7,273 nt of DNA from Burkholderiales bacterium (GCA_014378085.1 JACMOJ010000369.1:1-7273); one strand, 5' to 3'. Shown: positions 1 through 7,126, numbered from the stretch's first letter. The notes: a model not told the origin generated them from the letters alone. Made by a program: numbers and translations.

Positions 1-2240
1 CTGCGGCAGGCAGCAATTGCAAGATGCAGCATCCGCTTGACCGCCGGGTCGCGTTCATCGAAGGCCTCCATGACTAGCCCCGAGTCGCGATCAAGCGTCA
101 GCGTAAGTTGTGTCATATCGTTGGAACCAATCGAGAAGCCATCAAAACGCTCAAGAAATTCATCGGCGAGAATTGCGTTTGATGGAATCTCACACATCAT
201 CACAATCTTCAGCCCGTTTTTGCCGCGCTCAAGACCGAAGTCTTTCATGATCGCCAGCACCGCATCAGCCTCACCCAAGGTACGCACGAACGGCACCATC
301 AGCTCAACGTTGATGAGCCCCATGGTGTCACGCACAAACTTCATCGCCTCACACTCAAGCTTAAAACACTCGCGAAACGAGTTGGCAATATAGCGAGATG
401 CGCCACGGAAGCCGAGCATCGGATTTTCTTCGGTCGGCTCGTAACGCGACCCGCCGATCAAATTGCGATATTCGTTCGACTTAAAATCCGACAATCGCAC
501 GATGACTTTCTTCGGCCAGAACGCGGCCGCAATCGTCGACACGCCCTCTGCCAGCTTTTTGATGTAAAACTCTTTCGGCGACGCGTAGCCGCGTGAGGCG
601 TGTGCCACCTGTGCGCGTAAATCATCGGGCAGCCTCGCGTAATCAAGACACGCTTTTGGATGAATACCGATGGTGTTCGAAATAATGAACTCCAGCCGCG
701 CCAGCCCCACGCCATCATTGGGCAACTGGGCAAAATCAAACGCGAGTTGCGGGTTGCCCACATTCATCGCGATTTTGACCGGGATCGCTGGCATGTTATC
801 GAGTGCGACCGTCACCACCTCAAAGGGCACCTTACCCTGATAAACAAAACCGGTATCACCCTCGCAGCAGCTGGCGGTGAGTTCCTCACCATCTTTCACA
901 ACGTCGGTTGCATCTTCACAGCCGACAATCGCCGGCACACCAAGCTCACGCGCGATGATGGCAGCGTGGCAAGTGCGCCCGCCACGATTGGTAATGATGG
1001 CGGATGCCTTTTTCATCACCGGCTCCCAGTTCGGGTCAGTCATATCGGTGACGATGACGTCGCCCGGCTGAAACTTGTGAATTTCATCCACGCTCGAAAT
1101 CACCCGTGCCGGGCCGGTGCCGACCTTGCCGCCAATGGCGCGACCTTCCGCCAATTTCTTGCCGGTCCCATTTAACTTGTAACGTGTCAACGAGCCGGTC
1201 TTGAGCTCTTGCGATTTCACCGTCTCGGGGCGGGCTTGCAGAATGAACAATCGGCTATCACCGCCGTCGCTACTTTTTTCTTTCGCCCATTCAATATCCA
1301 TCGGACGGCCATAGTGTTTTTCGATTGCCACCGCGTACTTCGCGAGCTCCTCAACATCTGCGTCACTCAATGAAAACGCATTGCGTTCTGCCACATCCAC
1401 CGGCTTGGTTTCCACCGATCGGCCCGCCGATTGCGCTTGTGCAAACACCATCTTTTGCGCCTTGGTGCCCAACGTGCGGCGCAATATTGCCGGTGCCCCA
1501 TTACCAAGACACAATTTGCTAACATAAAATTCGTCAGGGTTGACTGCACCCTGCACCACCATTTCGCCTAGGCCATAACTCGACGTAATAAAAACAACGT
1601 CGCGAAATCCGGACTCGGTATCCAAGGTAAATAGAACCCCTGCAGCACCAGTGTCGGATCGCACCATGCGCTGGATGCCCGCGCTCAGTGCGACGTCAGC
1701 ATGCGCAAAACCTTTATGCACGCGATACGAAATCGCCCGGTCGTTATACAGCGAGGCAAACACGTGTTTGATCGCGTACAGGACGTTCTCGATGCCTTTG
1801 ATGTTGAGGTAAGTTTCTTGCTGGCCGGCATACGACGCGTCCGGCAAGTCTTCTGCAGTCGCAGACGAGCGCACCGCGAACGATGCGTCCGGGTCGTCCT
1901 TGGTCAGGTCGGCATATGCAGCGCGAATCTGTGTTTCAAGCGCCGCATGTAACGGCGCGCTGACCAGCCATTCGCGAACCATCGCACCGGTCTTGGTCAG
2001 CTGATCAAGATTATCCGTATCGAGATTTACCAGCGCGGTGTTAATTTTTTCGGTCAAGCCGTTATGGGTCAGAAACTGTCGGAACGCCTCTGCGGTGGTG
2101 GCGAATCCGCCTGGCACACGGACCCCGGCCGCCGAAAGCTGGCTGATCAATTCGCCTAGGGAGGAATTTTTACCGCCCACAGACGCCACATCGTGCATTC
2201 GGCATTGGGAAAGTGGGAGGACCAGCGACGCTGACGACAT
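1..2240 (-). CDS. ppsA: Phosphoenolpyruvate synthase (pyruvate, water dikinase), 3' end beyond window
   Basis: Converts pyruvate + ATP + water to PEP + AMP + phosphate in the cytoplasm, the entry step of gluconeogenesis from C3 compounds. Reading the minus strand from ATG at 2240 gives about 746 uninterrupted codons. The N-terminal ATP-binding domain shows [17 protein letters not shown] (residues about 15-31), then [19 protein letters not shown] and [16 protein letters not shown]. The phosphohistidine domain carries [14 protein letters not shown]; the catalytic histidine is His425 (codon 966-968), close to its place in E. coli PpsA. The C-terminal PEP/pyruvate barrel shows [19 protein letters not shown] (about 702-720) and [20 protein letters not shown] at the window edge. 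The family is near 790 residues, so roughly 45 are missing, including the usual catalytic cysteine segment. A weak purine-rich site (GAAAGAG, complement of 2247-2253) precedes the start. Thr423, two before His425, is the expected PpsR target. It is divergent from ppsR. Identification is very secure. Confidence 0.97.
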   Translation of the reverse strand, partial: MSSASLVLPLSQCRMHDVASVGGKNSSLGELISQLSAAGVRVPGGFATTAEAFRQFLTHNGLTEKINTALVNLDTDNLDQLTKTGAMVREWLVSAPLHAALETQIRAAYADLTKDDPDASFAVRSSATAEDLPDASYAGQQETYLNIKGIENVLYAIKHVFASLYNDRAISYRVHKGFAHADVALSAGIQRMVRSDTGAAGVLFTLDTESGFRDVVFITSSYGLGEMVVQGAVNPDEFYVSKLCLGNGAPAILRRTLGTKAQKMVFAQAQSAGRSVETKPVDVAERNAFSLSDADVEELAKYAVAIEKHYGRPMDIEWAKEKSSDGGDSRLFILQARPETVKSQELKTGSLTRYKLNGTGKKLAEGRAIGGKVGTGPARVISSVDEIHKFQPGDVIVTDMTDPNWEPVMKKASAIITNRGGRTCHAAIIARELGVPAIVGCEDATDVVKDGEELTASCCEGDTGFVYQGKVPFEVVTVALDNMPAIPVKIAMNVGNPQLAFDFAQLPNDGVGLARLEFIISNTIGIHPKACLDYARLPDDLRAQVAHASRGYASPKEFYIKKLAEGVSTIAAAFWPKKVIVRLSDFKSNEYRNLIGGSRYEPTEENPMLGFRGASRYIANSFRECFKLECEAMKFVRDTMGLINVELMVPFVRTLGEADAVLAIMKDFGLERGKNGLKIVMMCEIPSNAILADEFLERFDGFSIGSNDMTQLTLTLDRDSGLVMEAFDERDPAVKRMLHLAIAACR

Positions 2241-2261
2241 AGCGGACTCTTTCTGGAAATG

Positions 2262-2290
2262 TTGCGGTGCAAAAGACGTAAAATTATAGC
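2262..2290 (+). promoter_or_regulatory. Candidate sigma-70 promoter of ppsR
   Basis: TTGCGG (2262-2267) and TATAGC (2285-2290) are separated by 17 bases. Matches to consensus are partial (3/6 and 4/6). Transcription would start near 2297, giving a leader of about 18 bases to ATG 2315 or about 57 bases to the alternative GTG 2354. The -10 overlaps the minus-strand TATAAT of ppsA. Confidence 0.3.
2283..2288 (-). promoter_or_regulatory. Candidate -10 box of the ppsA promoter
   Basis: The minus strand reads TATAAT exactly here, 42 bases upstream of the ppsA start codon. No good -35 hexamer is visible at 16-18 bases spacing (the sequence there is GC-rich), so the promoter may be weak or need an activator. 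The same AT-rich core serves the opposite strand. This is a motif match only. Confidence 0.4.
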
Positions 2291-2314
2291 GGACGCCAGT
2301 ACACAGGGCGCGAT

Positions 2315-3178
2315 ATGCATCTCCCATCCACAAATCTCCACCGAGGGCCGCCCGTGCCGCATAAACGTAGCGTTTTTTTTGTTTCCGACCGCACCGGCAT
2401 TACGGTCGAAATGCTCGGCAACTCGTTGCTCACACAGTTTGAGGAAGTCGCGTTCAAGCGCGTCACGCTGCCCTTCATCGACAACATCGAAAAGGTGCAC
2501 GAAGTCATCAACCAGATCGAAGCCATGCACCGCGAATCGGGAAAGCGGCCACTGGTATTTACGTCCTTGACCGAAGACACACTCCGCGTGGCGCTGGGTC
2601 AGGCTAACGCGATGGTGCTAGACGTATTTGACCGATTCATTGTTCCGCTCGAAGAAGAGCTCGGCGTGAAATCGTCACACGCCATTGGCCGCAGCCACTC
2701 CGCGGGCAACTTTAAGGACTACAACCAGCGTATCGAAGCCGTGAATTACACACTGGCGCACGATGACGGCATCACCAATCGGAATTTGGAAGAAGCCGAT
2801 ATTATTTTGATCGGCGTGTCGCGTTCGGGCAAAACGCCAACTTGTCTTTACATGGCGTTGCAGTTCGGCATCAAGGCCGCCAATTACCCACTCATCCCCG
2901 AGGACCTTGAAAAGCTCAAACTGCCGCCCTCGCTGATGCCGCAAAAAAGCAAGGTTTGGGGATTAACCATCATGCCGGATCGCCTCGCCCAGATACGCCA
3001 GGAGCGCAAACCTGACAGCAAATACGCCTCGATTGAAAACTGCCGCTGGGAGGTCTCCACCGCTGAGCGCCTGATGGAAAGCGTCGGCCTCACTTTCTTG
3101 AATTCGACCACCAAGTCGATTGAGGAACTCGCGACCACGATCTTGCACGAGGCACGACTCGATCGCCGCGTTTATTAG
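2315..3178 (+). CDS. ppsR: PEP synthase regulatory protein (bifunctional kinase / phosphorylase, DUF299 family)
   Basis: Members of this family inactivate PEP synthase by ADP-dependent phosphorylation of a threonine beside the catalytic histidine, and reactivate it by phosphate-dependent dephosphorylation that yields pyrophosphate. The 287-residue product shows the N-terminal [10 protein letters not shown] motif (residues 21-30), [15 protein letters not shown] (about 144-158), the P-loop GVSRSGKT (167-174), [18 protein letters not shown] (181-198) and a terminal RLDRRVY, all characteristic. ATG 2315 has AGGG at 2305-2308 with 6-base spacing. A GTG at 2354 also has a site (CGAGGG, 2342-2347, 6-base spacing) and would give 274 residues beginning close to the conserved core, nearer the usual family length, so the true start is uncertain. 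Its head-to-head placement with ppsA, its substrate gene, supports the assignment. No clear terminator follows the stop codon. Confidence 0.96.
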   Translation: MHLPSTNLHRGPPVPHKRSVFFVSDRTGITVEMLGNSLLTQFEEVAFKRVTLPFIDNIEKVHEVINQIEAMHRESGKRPLVFTSLTEDTLRVALGQANAMVLDVFDRFIVPLEEELGVKSSHAIGRSHSAGNFKDYNQRIEAVNYTLAHDDGITNRNLEEADIILIGVSRSGKTPTCLYMALQFGIKAANYPLIPEDLEKLKLPPSLMPQKSKVWGLTIMPDRLAQIRQERKPDSKYASIENCRWEVSTAERLMESVGLTFLNSTTKSIEELATTILHEARLDRRVY

Positions 3179-3210
3179 CAGCTCGCTAGCGGTCTCGTTC
3201 GCAGATGTTT

Positions 3211-3280
3211 CGTTCAAGCTCGTTCAAGCTCGTTCAGGCTCGTTCAAGCTCGTTCAAGCTCGTTCAGGCTCGTTCATGCT
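3211..3280. repeat. 10-bp tandem array, seven copies, with a 30-bp higher-order period
   Basis: Seven contiguous decamers of the form CGTTCARGCT lie without gaps. Copies 1, 2, 4 and 5 are CGTTCAAGCT, copies 3 and 6 are CGTTCAGGCT, and copy 7 is CGTTCATGCT. The pattern A-A-G, A-A-G, T shows that a 30-bp block of three decamers was duplicated. The array begins 32 bases after the ppsR stop codon and lies outside any real gene. Period 10 is close to one DNA helical turn. Function is unknown; it may be a slippage-prone minisatellite or a set of phased binding sites. Confidence 0.95.
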
Positions 3281-3331
3281 GCATTGCAGCACGGACAAGT
3301 GTTGGCAAATCGTCCCAACGCCGCACAAAAG

Positions 3332-3360
3332 CTGGCATTTGGCACAGATTGCGGGATAAT
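3332..3360 (+). promoter_or_regulatory. Candidate sigma-70 promoter for the autotransporter esterase
   Basis: CTGGCA (3332-3337, 4/6 to TTGACA) and GATAAT (3355-3360, 5/6 to TATAAT) are 17 bases apart. A transcript from near 3367 would have a leader of about 137 bases. The promoter lies just downstream of the decamer array, so the array would sit at about -87 to -156. This is a motif match only. Confidence 0.4.
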
Positions 3361-3503
3361 TTTGCGGTCATTACGGCTTCGCTGTTTTTGCGTGCGCTCG
3401 TCATCGAAGTGATTGTCTAGTTTCGGTTGTTGCGCGCCGCCATGAGTTTTTTGCATTACGTTTTTCCTAATAATAGGTTTGACCATTTTTCGAGGAGCTA
3501 TTC

Positions 3504-5411
3504 ATGTCACGACGTTCATTTGTTCAGCGCGGATTTGTTAAACGCGGATTTGTTAAACGCATCATGCCGGCCGTGATTGCGGCGGCAATGGTCGCAGGTG
3601 CCCCTACTGCAAACGCGGTGCAATTCCAAGGCGTGTATGTGTTTGGCGATAGCCTGTCGGACGCGGGTTACTACCGACCATTTTTATTGAGCATCGGCGT
3701 ACCTGCCGCGACCGCAGCGACCCTCGGCCGATTCACCACCAACCCAGGTCCGGTTTGGTCGGAGATCATCGCCCAGTACTACGGCGGTAATCCGAATCCC
3801 TCTAACGTCGCTGGCGGCGGCATCTTCGCCCAAGGCGGCGCGCGCTTGACGTTGTCTTCCGTCAATACCCCGGCTGGTAGCCCACAACGTCCGATCACCG
3901 CGCAAATTGCCGAACACCTTTCCGCCACTGGCGGCTCAGCAAACCCGAACGGTCTCTATGCAATTTGGGCAGGTGCTAACGATTTGCTGCAAGCGGGTGC
4001 GGCTGGTGTGGCCTCTGCCAATGACGTTGCCGCGCAATCCGCACGGCTACGTGCAGCAGGCGCGCGATATATCGCCGTGTTTGGCTTGCCAAACCTCGGC
4101 TTGACCCCTGGCGCGTTAGCGGGTGGTGCGGCAGGTGTGGCGTTGTCAACCCAAGCTTCTGCTGGCTTTAACATCACCCTGTTTAACGCTCTCGCCGCAA
4201 CCAATCAACGTGTGATCCCGGTTGATGTGTTCTCGATGTTGAATGAAGTCGCGGCGAACGCCTCCGCGTATGGCTTCACCAATATCTCTGCTACCGCTTG
4301 CGGTCCGTTCCCACCGTTTGCCCCGGCAGGTAACAGCTCACAATTTTGTACTGCGGCCACTTTGGTACCAGGCGCGACGCCATCGAATTACCTGTTTGCC
4401 GACAATAATCACCCGACTTCCGCTGCCCACGTGATCGTCGCGGATTTGTTCAAGTCGTTGATCGATGGCCCTAACGCCTACTCGGTCATGGCCGAAGTGC
4501 CGTTGTCATCACGCGCTGCTCACGTTCGCACGCTGGATTCCGGCCTAATGCAAGGTGCGACGGCGGAAGTTGGCAAAGTGACCGCGTTTGCAGCATACGA
4601 CGGTGGCAAAACCGATATCTCCACTTCTAACCTCAACCCACAAACCAACACCAAAAACCGTGCTGCTACGGTAGGCGTGACGATGCGGGTATCCGAGAGT
4701 GTCACAGTCGGTGTTGCCGCAGGCAAAAACAACAACGAAGCGCGGATGGGTGCCGTCGGCCAGTTCGATGTTGATGAAAACACCATTTCGTTTTTTGGTA
4801 GCGCCAAATCGGGTGGCCTGTACGCCAACGCCAGCTTCTCGATTGCTGTCCTGAAGTACAACAACATCCAGCGTTACGTCAAATTCGGCAACGTCATGCG
4901 CACCAACCGTGCATCGGCAACCGGTACCAACACATCGGGCAACCTCATGGTGGGTTACGACTTCGGCACGGGTGCCGCGACGTTTGGCCCGTTTGTAGGT
5001 TGGACCAGCCAGCAGGTCACCGTCGGCAACTTCCAGGAAAACGCTGGTGCCGCAACCGCGCTTTCGACCGACTTGAAGATCGACGGGCAATCACGCAACT
5101 CCAGCGTATTGAGTGGCGGCGTTCGTGCCAGCATCAAGATGGGCAGCTTCACGCCGTATGTGCGGGTTTCGTTTGATCGTGACGAAGCCAACAAAGAGCG
5201 TTTTGTGACCGCCTCGCCTGTTACTGTCACGCAGAACATCAAGTACGACATTCCAGCGTACCGCGCGGACGACAGCTGGGTTACTGGCGTGATCGGTGTA
5301 CGTGGCAATATCACCCCGCAGGTCGGCTTTGGCTTGGCCTACACGGCGGTATCAAGCAAAACCGGCGTGAAACAAGACGGCGTCACCGCTAACGTCAGCT
5401 TCGCGTTCTAA
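3504..5411 (+). CDS. Autotransporter GDSL/SGNH esterase (EstA-like, type Va secretion)
   Basis: Predicted outer-membrane esterase whose catalytic passenger is displayed at the cell surface by its own C-terminal beta-barrel. The 635-residue product begins with a long basic n-region and a signal peptide likely cleaved after ANA (residue 38). The SGNH blocks are in order: FGDSLSDAG with nucleophile Ser50, the QGGAR oxyanion-hole glycine region (110-114), GAND with Asn159, and DNNHP with Asp300 and His303 as the remaining triad residues. Cys266 and Cys282 could form a disulfide. About residues 350-635 alternate like beta-strands and end in VSFAF with a terminal phenylalanine, as in autotransporter barrels. 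Length matches the Pseudomonas EstA type (near 640). ATG 3504 is supported by GAGGAG 6 bases upstream; an internal ATG (Met21) would leave a signal without basic residues. A terminator follows, so it is probably monocistronic. Natural substrate is not predictable. Confidence 0.94.
   Translation: MSRRSFVQRGFVKRGFVKRIMPAVIAAAMVAGAPTANAVQFQGVYVFGDSLSDAGYYRPFLLSIGVPAATAATLGRFTTNPGPVWSEIIAQYYGGNPNPSNVAGGGIFAQGGARLTLSSVNTPAGSPQRPITAQIAEHLSATGGSANPNGLYAIWAGANDLLQAGAAGVASANDVAAQSARLRAAGARYIAVFGLPNLGLTPGALAGGAAGVALSTQASAGFNITLFNALAATNQRVIPVDVFSMLNEVAANASAYGFTNISATACGPFPPFAPAGNSSQFCTAATLVPGATPSNYLFADNNHPTSAAHVIVADLFKSLIDGPNAYSVMAEVPLSSRAAHVRTLDSGLMQGATAEVGKVTAFAAYDGGKTDISTSNLNPQTNTKNRAATVGVTMRVSESVTVGVAAGKNNNEARMGAVGQFDVDENTISFFGSAKSGGLYANASFSIAVLKYNNIQRYVKFGNVMRTNRASATGTNTSGNLMVGYDFGTGAATFGPFVGWTSQQVTVGNFQENAGAATALSTDLKIDGQSRNSSVLSGGVRASIKMGSFTPYVRVSFDRDEANKERFVTASPVTVTQNIKYDIPAYRADDSWVTGVIGVRGNITPQVGFGLAYTAVSSKTGVKQDGVTANVSFAF
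3513..3557 (+). repeat. Three 15-bp in-frame repeats in the signal peptide coding region
   Basis: Two identical 15-mers (3528-3542 and 3543-3557) are preceded by a diverged copy (3513-3527). They encode RSFVQ, RGFVK, RGFVK at residues 4-18, followed by another Arg. The duplication keeps frame and lengthens the positively charged n-region of the autotransporter signal peptide. Confidence 0.9.
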
Positions 5412-5437
5412 ATCGCCAGCTAACGTAGTTTCCAATC

Positions 5438-5469
5438 AGCCGCTGACGGAATCGCCAGCGGCTTTTTTT
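5438..5469 (+). terminator. Rho-independent terminator after the autotransporter gene
   Basis: Perfect 8-bp stem AGCCGCTG (5438-5445) with CAGCGGCT (5456-5463), a 10-base loop, and a run of seven T (5463-5469). It starts 26 bases after the stop codon of the esterase gene and isolates it from the downstream pair. Confidence 0.9.
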
Positions 5470-5536
5470 AAGTCTGCCGCGCCGAGCCATCTGGAATGGC
5501 TTGCGTCTGGCCGTGTGATTCATGCATCATCGCCTT

Positions 5537-5857
5537 ATGAAACGTGTCTACACCGCGCTAAACCTCCCCGACGCACACCTACTGCGCGATTTGCTGCAAC
5601 ACGCCGGCATCGCCGCACATGTGTTTAATGAAAATGCCAACTCACTCATCGGGTTTGTACCGGTCACCGCTGGGCTACCGCAGGTATGGATTACACAAGT
5701 CCATCAAGAACAACACGCCAACGCCGTGATTGCCGACTACCAGACCCGCTCGCCGACGACCGTGACCAGACAGTGCGCCGCTTGCGCAGAATCGAGCCCG
5801 GGGGAATTCGACTCTTGCTGGAATTGTGGTGCGGTGTTTTCGGACACGACCCGATGA
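5537..5857 (+). CDS. DUF2007 domain protein with C-terminal zinc-ribbon
   Basis: Small cytoplasmic protein of 106 residues counted from ATG 5537. The N-terminal half, MKRVYTALNLPDAHLLRDLL followed by AGIAAHVFNENANS and LPQVWI, is typical of DUF2007 (a putative signal-transducing domain whose role is not established). The C-terminus has two CxxC pairs, Cys80/Cys83 and Cys94/Cys97, in CAAC and CWNC, spaced to form a zinc ribbon. ATG 5537 is preferred because DUF2007 proteins usually begin MK.VY.A; an in-frame ATG at 5522 would add MHHRL. Neither has a good Shine-Dalgarno sequence. The stop codon overlaps the start of the prepilin-like gene (ATGA, 5854-5857), suggesting translational coupling. 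It lies downstream of a strong terminator, so a promoter should lie in about 5470-5536, but none is obvious. A short 6-bp hairpin, AGCCAT/ATGGCT, lies at 5485-5501. Confidence 0.85.
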   Translation: MKRVYTALNLPDAHLLRDLLQHAGIAAHVFNENANSLIGFVPVTAGLPQVWITQVHQEQHANAVIADYQTRSPTTVTRQCAACAESSPGEFDSCWNCGAVFSDTTR

Positions 5858-6402
5858 CAGACAGTAGGCGTTTTCTCGCAACCGGCCTGAACGCGGGCGG
5901 GGCAAGATACGCAGTGCGGGGCGGGGGATTCACCATGATTGAGCTGATCTTGGTGGTGGCAATCATTGGCGTGCTGGCGGCGCTGGCCTACCCGAGGTTT
6001 GTCAATTTGTCTAAGGATGCGGAGGCGGCCGCTGCCGAGGCGACCATCGGCGCGCTGGCTTCAGCGCTAAATATTCATGCGGTCAAACAACTGGCCGCCG
6101 GTCAAACGATCGTGCCACACAACCCATTTGATGACTTGATGCGCCCTCCCGTCAACTACGCGGGAGCCTTCGGCGACGTCGACCTCAGCAACTGCCCGCC
6201 GGGCCGATGGGCATACCAGATTGGAAACGGCTCCAATGGCAACTGGGCGGTCGTCCTCTACCGGGCTAAGGCAACCCTCACCACCGCGTTTGCCTGGGGA
6301 GGCGCGCAATGGTTGATCTACGAGGTAAAGCCGTCCACGAACGCCGCAGGCCAGACGGTAGGATTGTCGCTGACGGAATATCCGCCGCTGCACAAATGGT
6401 AG
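5854..6402 (+). CDS. Type IV prepilin-like protein (N-terminal cleavage/methylation domain)
   Basis: Probable pilin or pseudopilin of 182 residues, processed by a PilD-type prepilin peptidase at the inner membrane. GGGFTMIELILVVAIIGVLAALAYPRF holds the type III signal: cleavage is expected between Gly25 and Phe26, with Glu30 as the conserved Glu5 of the mature protein and then the hydrophobic helix. The segment NLSKDAEAAAAEATIGALASALN continues the alpha-helical stalk and resembles MSHA-type pilins. The globular part has one cysteine (Cys114) and a WAYQIGNGSNGNWAVVLY stretch. From ATG 5854 the leader is 25 residues; a GTG at 5914 would give the short leader MRGGG, more usual for pilins, but the ATGA overlap with the DUF2007 gene favours 5854. 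No other pilus assembly genes are visible. Pilus versus type II secretion role cannot be decided here. Confidence 0.88.
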   Translation: MTDSRRFLATGLNAGGARYAVRGGGFTMIELILVVAIIGVLAALAYPRFVNLSKDAEAAAAEATIGALASALNIHAVKQLAAGQTIVPHNPFDDLMRPPVNYAGAFGDVDLSNCPPGRWAYQIGNGSNGNWAVVLYRAKATLTTAFAWGGAQWLIYEVKPSTNAAGQTVGLSLTEYPPLHKW

Positions 6403-6411
6403 CGAATGCGG

Positions 6412-6429
6412 GCGGCGTTGCGCCGCTTT
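6412..6429 (+). terminator. Possible weak terminator after the prepilin-like gene
   Basis: A 6-bp GC stem, GCGGCG (6412-6417) with CGCCGC (6421-6426), has a 3-base loop and is followed by only TTTC. It lies 10 bases after the stop codon. The position and stem fit a terminator, but the T tract is short. Confidence 0.45.
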
Positions 6430-6485
6430 CAGAAAATATGTAGGCGGTATTTTGATCAAACTATCAAAAGTAGAAAATCGACAAA

Positions 6486-6505
6486 ACCGGCCAATAGCGG
6501 CCGGT
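6486..6505. repeat. 7-bp perfect inverted repeat (hairpin)
   Basis: ACCGGCC (6486-6492) and GGCCGGT (6499-6505) flank a 6-base loop. On the minus strand the stem is followed by TTTTG, so it could be a weak terminator for leftward transcription; on the plus strand no T tract follows. An operator role is equally possible. Confidence 0.6.
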
Positions 6506-6613
6506 GTCCGATGCCTGTCCAATTTGCTCCAATCGATACTGTCTGAGTCCTAAATACGTTTCCCTGACGACAAAAGTTTGACTTGGTTTTCACATTGAAT
6601 GTCGCGACGATAA

Positions 6614-6853
6614 CGAGTACGGATCGATCTCGATAAGGCTAATGAGGCAAACCAAGCAAAACATGGTGTCTCCCTGTCGCTGGCGCGGGAACTTGATTGG
6701 AAATCCGCACTGGTTTGGGTCGATGAACGGTTCGAATACGACGAGTTGAGAATGATTGCGCTAAGTATCAAAAGTGGTCAGCAATATTTGTTTTCAAGAA
6801 CAGTTCACGCTGTGCCTTTTGCATGCACCCCTTTCGCATGTTGGTATGAATAA
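6614..6853 (+). pseudogene. Remnant of a BrnT-family type II toxin gene
   Basis: An open frame without any usable start codon near its N-terminus reads RIDLDKANEANQAKHGVSLS (from 6620), then LARELDWKSALVWVDERFEY and DELRMIALS to 6766. This matches the BrnT layout from memory: an N-terminal D..K...N..KHGV segment, an acidic/aromatic middle, and ERF.Y.E.R.IAL. BrnT toxins are small RNase-like proteins paired with a downstream BrnA antitoxin. Here the expected methionine codon position reads GTA (6617-6619), just after an in-frame TAA (6611-6613). After about 6766 the sequence no longer resembles the family (no VV.T.R...RIIS.R.A segment in any frame) and the frame stops at 6851-6853. No BrnA-like gene follows. 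I infer a broken, probably inactive relic. A functional product from an undetected start is unlikely. Confidence 0.7.
6794..6812 (+). repeat. Imperfect 19-bp direct repeat, copy 1
   Basis: TCAAGAACAGTTCACGCTG matches 7108-7126 at 17 of 19 positions. A T-rich stretch precedes both copies and TCAAAAG lies 19-26 bases upstream of each. It sits just after the point where BrnT similarity ends. Confidence 0.5.
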
Positions 6854-7107
6854 ACGCGTAAACCGCTGAACGGCTGGGATAAAAGGCGCTGCACCTTTGC
6901 GGCGTCCAGCGACAAACGGATTTCCTTTTGGTTTGCTGCGTCGTTTTTGCCGTCAAAAAATACACAAACTCCAGCATTGGTGGGCTTTTCGAAGCTTTTT
7001 CTGCCCGTGATGTGCGCCAGTGCTTGTGTTTAACTTTTGAAATACGCTTTTGGATGCCTACAACCCAAATTCGACGCTGCCGTTCAAAAGCAATACCGCG
7101 TTATTTT

Positions 7108-7126
7108 TCAAAAACATTTCACGCTG
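7108..7126 (+). repeat. Imperfect 19-bp direct repeat, copy 2
   Basis: TCAAAAACATTTCACGCTG is the second copy of the 6794-6812 sequence, about 314 bases downstream and about 97 bases before the last gene of the window. It could be half of a decayed element boundary or a regulatory site. Confidence 0.5.

Larger units (their letters stand above)
3179..3503. other. Gene-free region between ppsR and the autotransporter gene
   Basis: This stretch contains no convincing gene; short open frames across it are low-complexity translations of the decamer array. It holds the tandem array (3211-3280), a 6-bp hairpin TGCTGC-att-GCAGCA (3277-3282 with 3286-3291) lacking a T tract, a candidate sigma-70 promoter (3332-3360), T-rich and AT-rich sequence at 3446-3480, and the strong ribosome binding site GAGGAG (3492-3497) for the downstream gene, 6 bases before its ATG. 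Confidence 0.7.

Noticed and set aside
660..1175. 171-codon plus-strand open frame
   Set aside because: It lies wholly inside ppsA on the opposite strand, and its translation shows no domain; the ppsA frame has continuous, unmistakable family motifs.
3277..3291. Hairpin TGCTGC-att-GCAGCA as a ppsR terminator
   Set aside because: It has only a 6-bp stem, no T tract after it, and lies about 100 bases beyond the ppsR stop.
3339..3354. Sigma-54-like TGGCAC...TTGC
   Set aside because: The GG to GC spacing is 8 bases instead of the required 10, so it does not fit a -24/-12 promoter.
3120..3420. Short plus-strand open frames with repeated SFKLVQARSG-like peptides
   Set aside because: These are translations of the 10-bp tandem array in successive frames; the first overlaps the end of ppsR and none has protein-like composition.
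4545..5090. 181-codon minus-strand open frame antisense to the esterase gene
   Set aside because: It is a shadow of the autotransporter barrel frame, with no recognisable motif or ribosome binding site.
6550..6771. 73-codon minus-strand open frame
   Set aside because: It is antisense to the BrnT-like remnant, and its serine/arginine-rich translation is a typical shadow.
6810..7028. Minus-strand open stretch reading VCVFFDGKNDAANQKEIRLS and onward
   Set aside because: The composition looks protein-like, but there is no start codon in frame after the upstream stop, no known motif, and about 70 open codons is unremarkable here.
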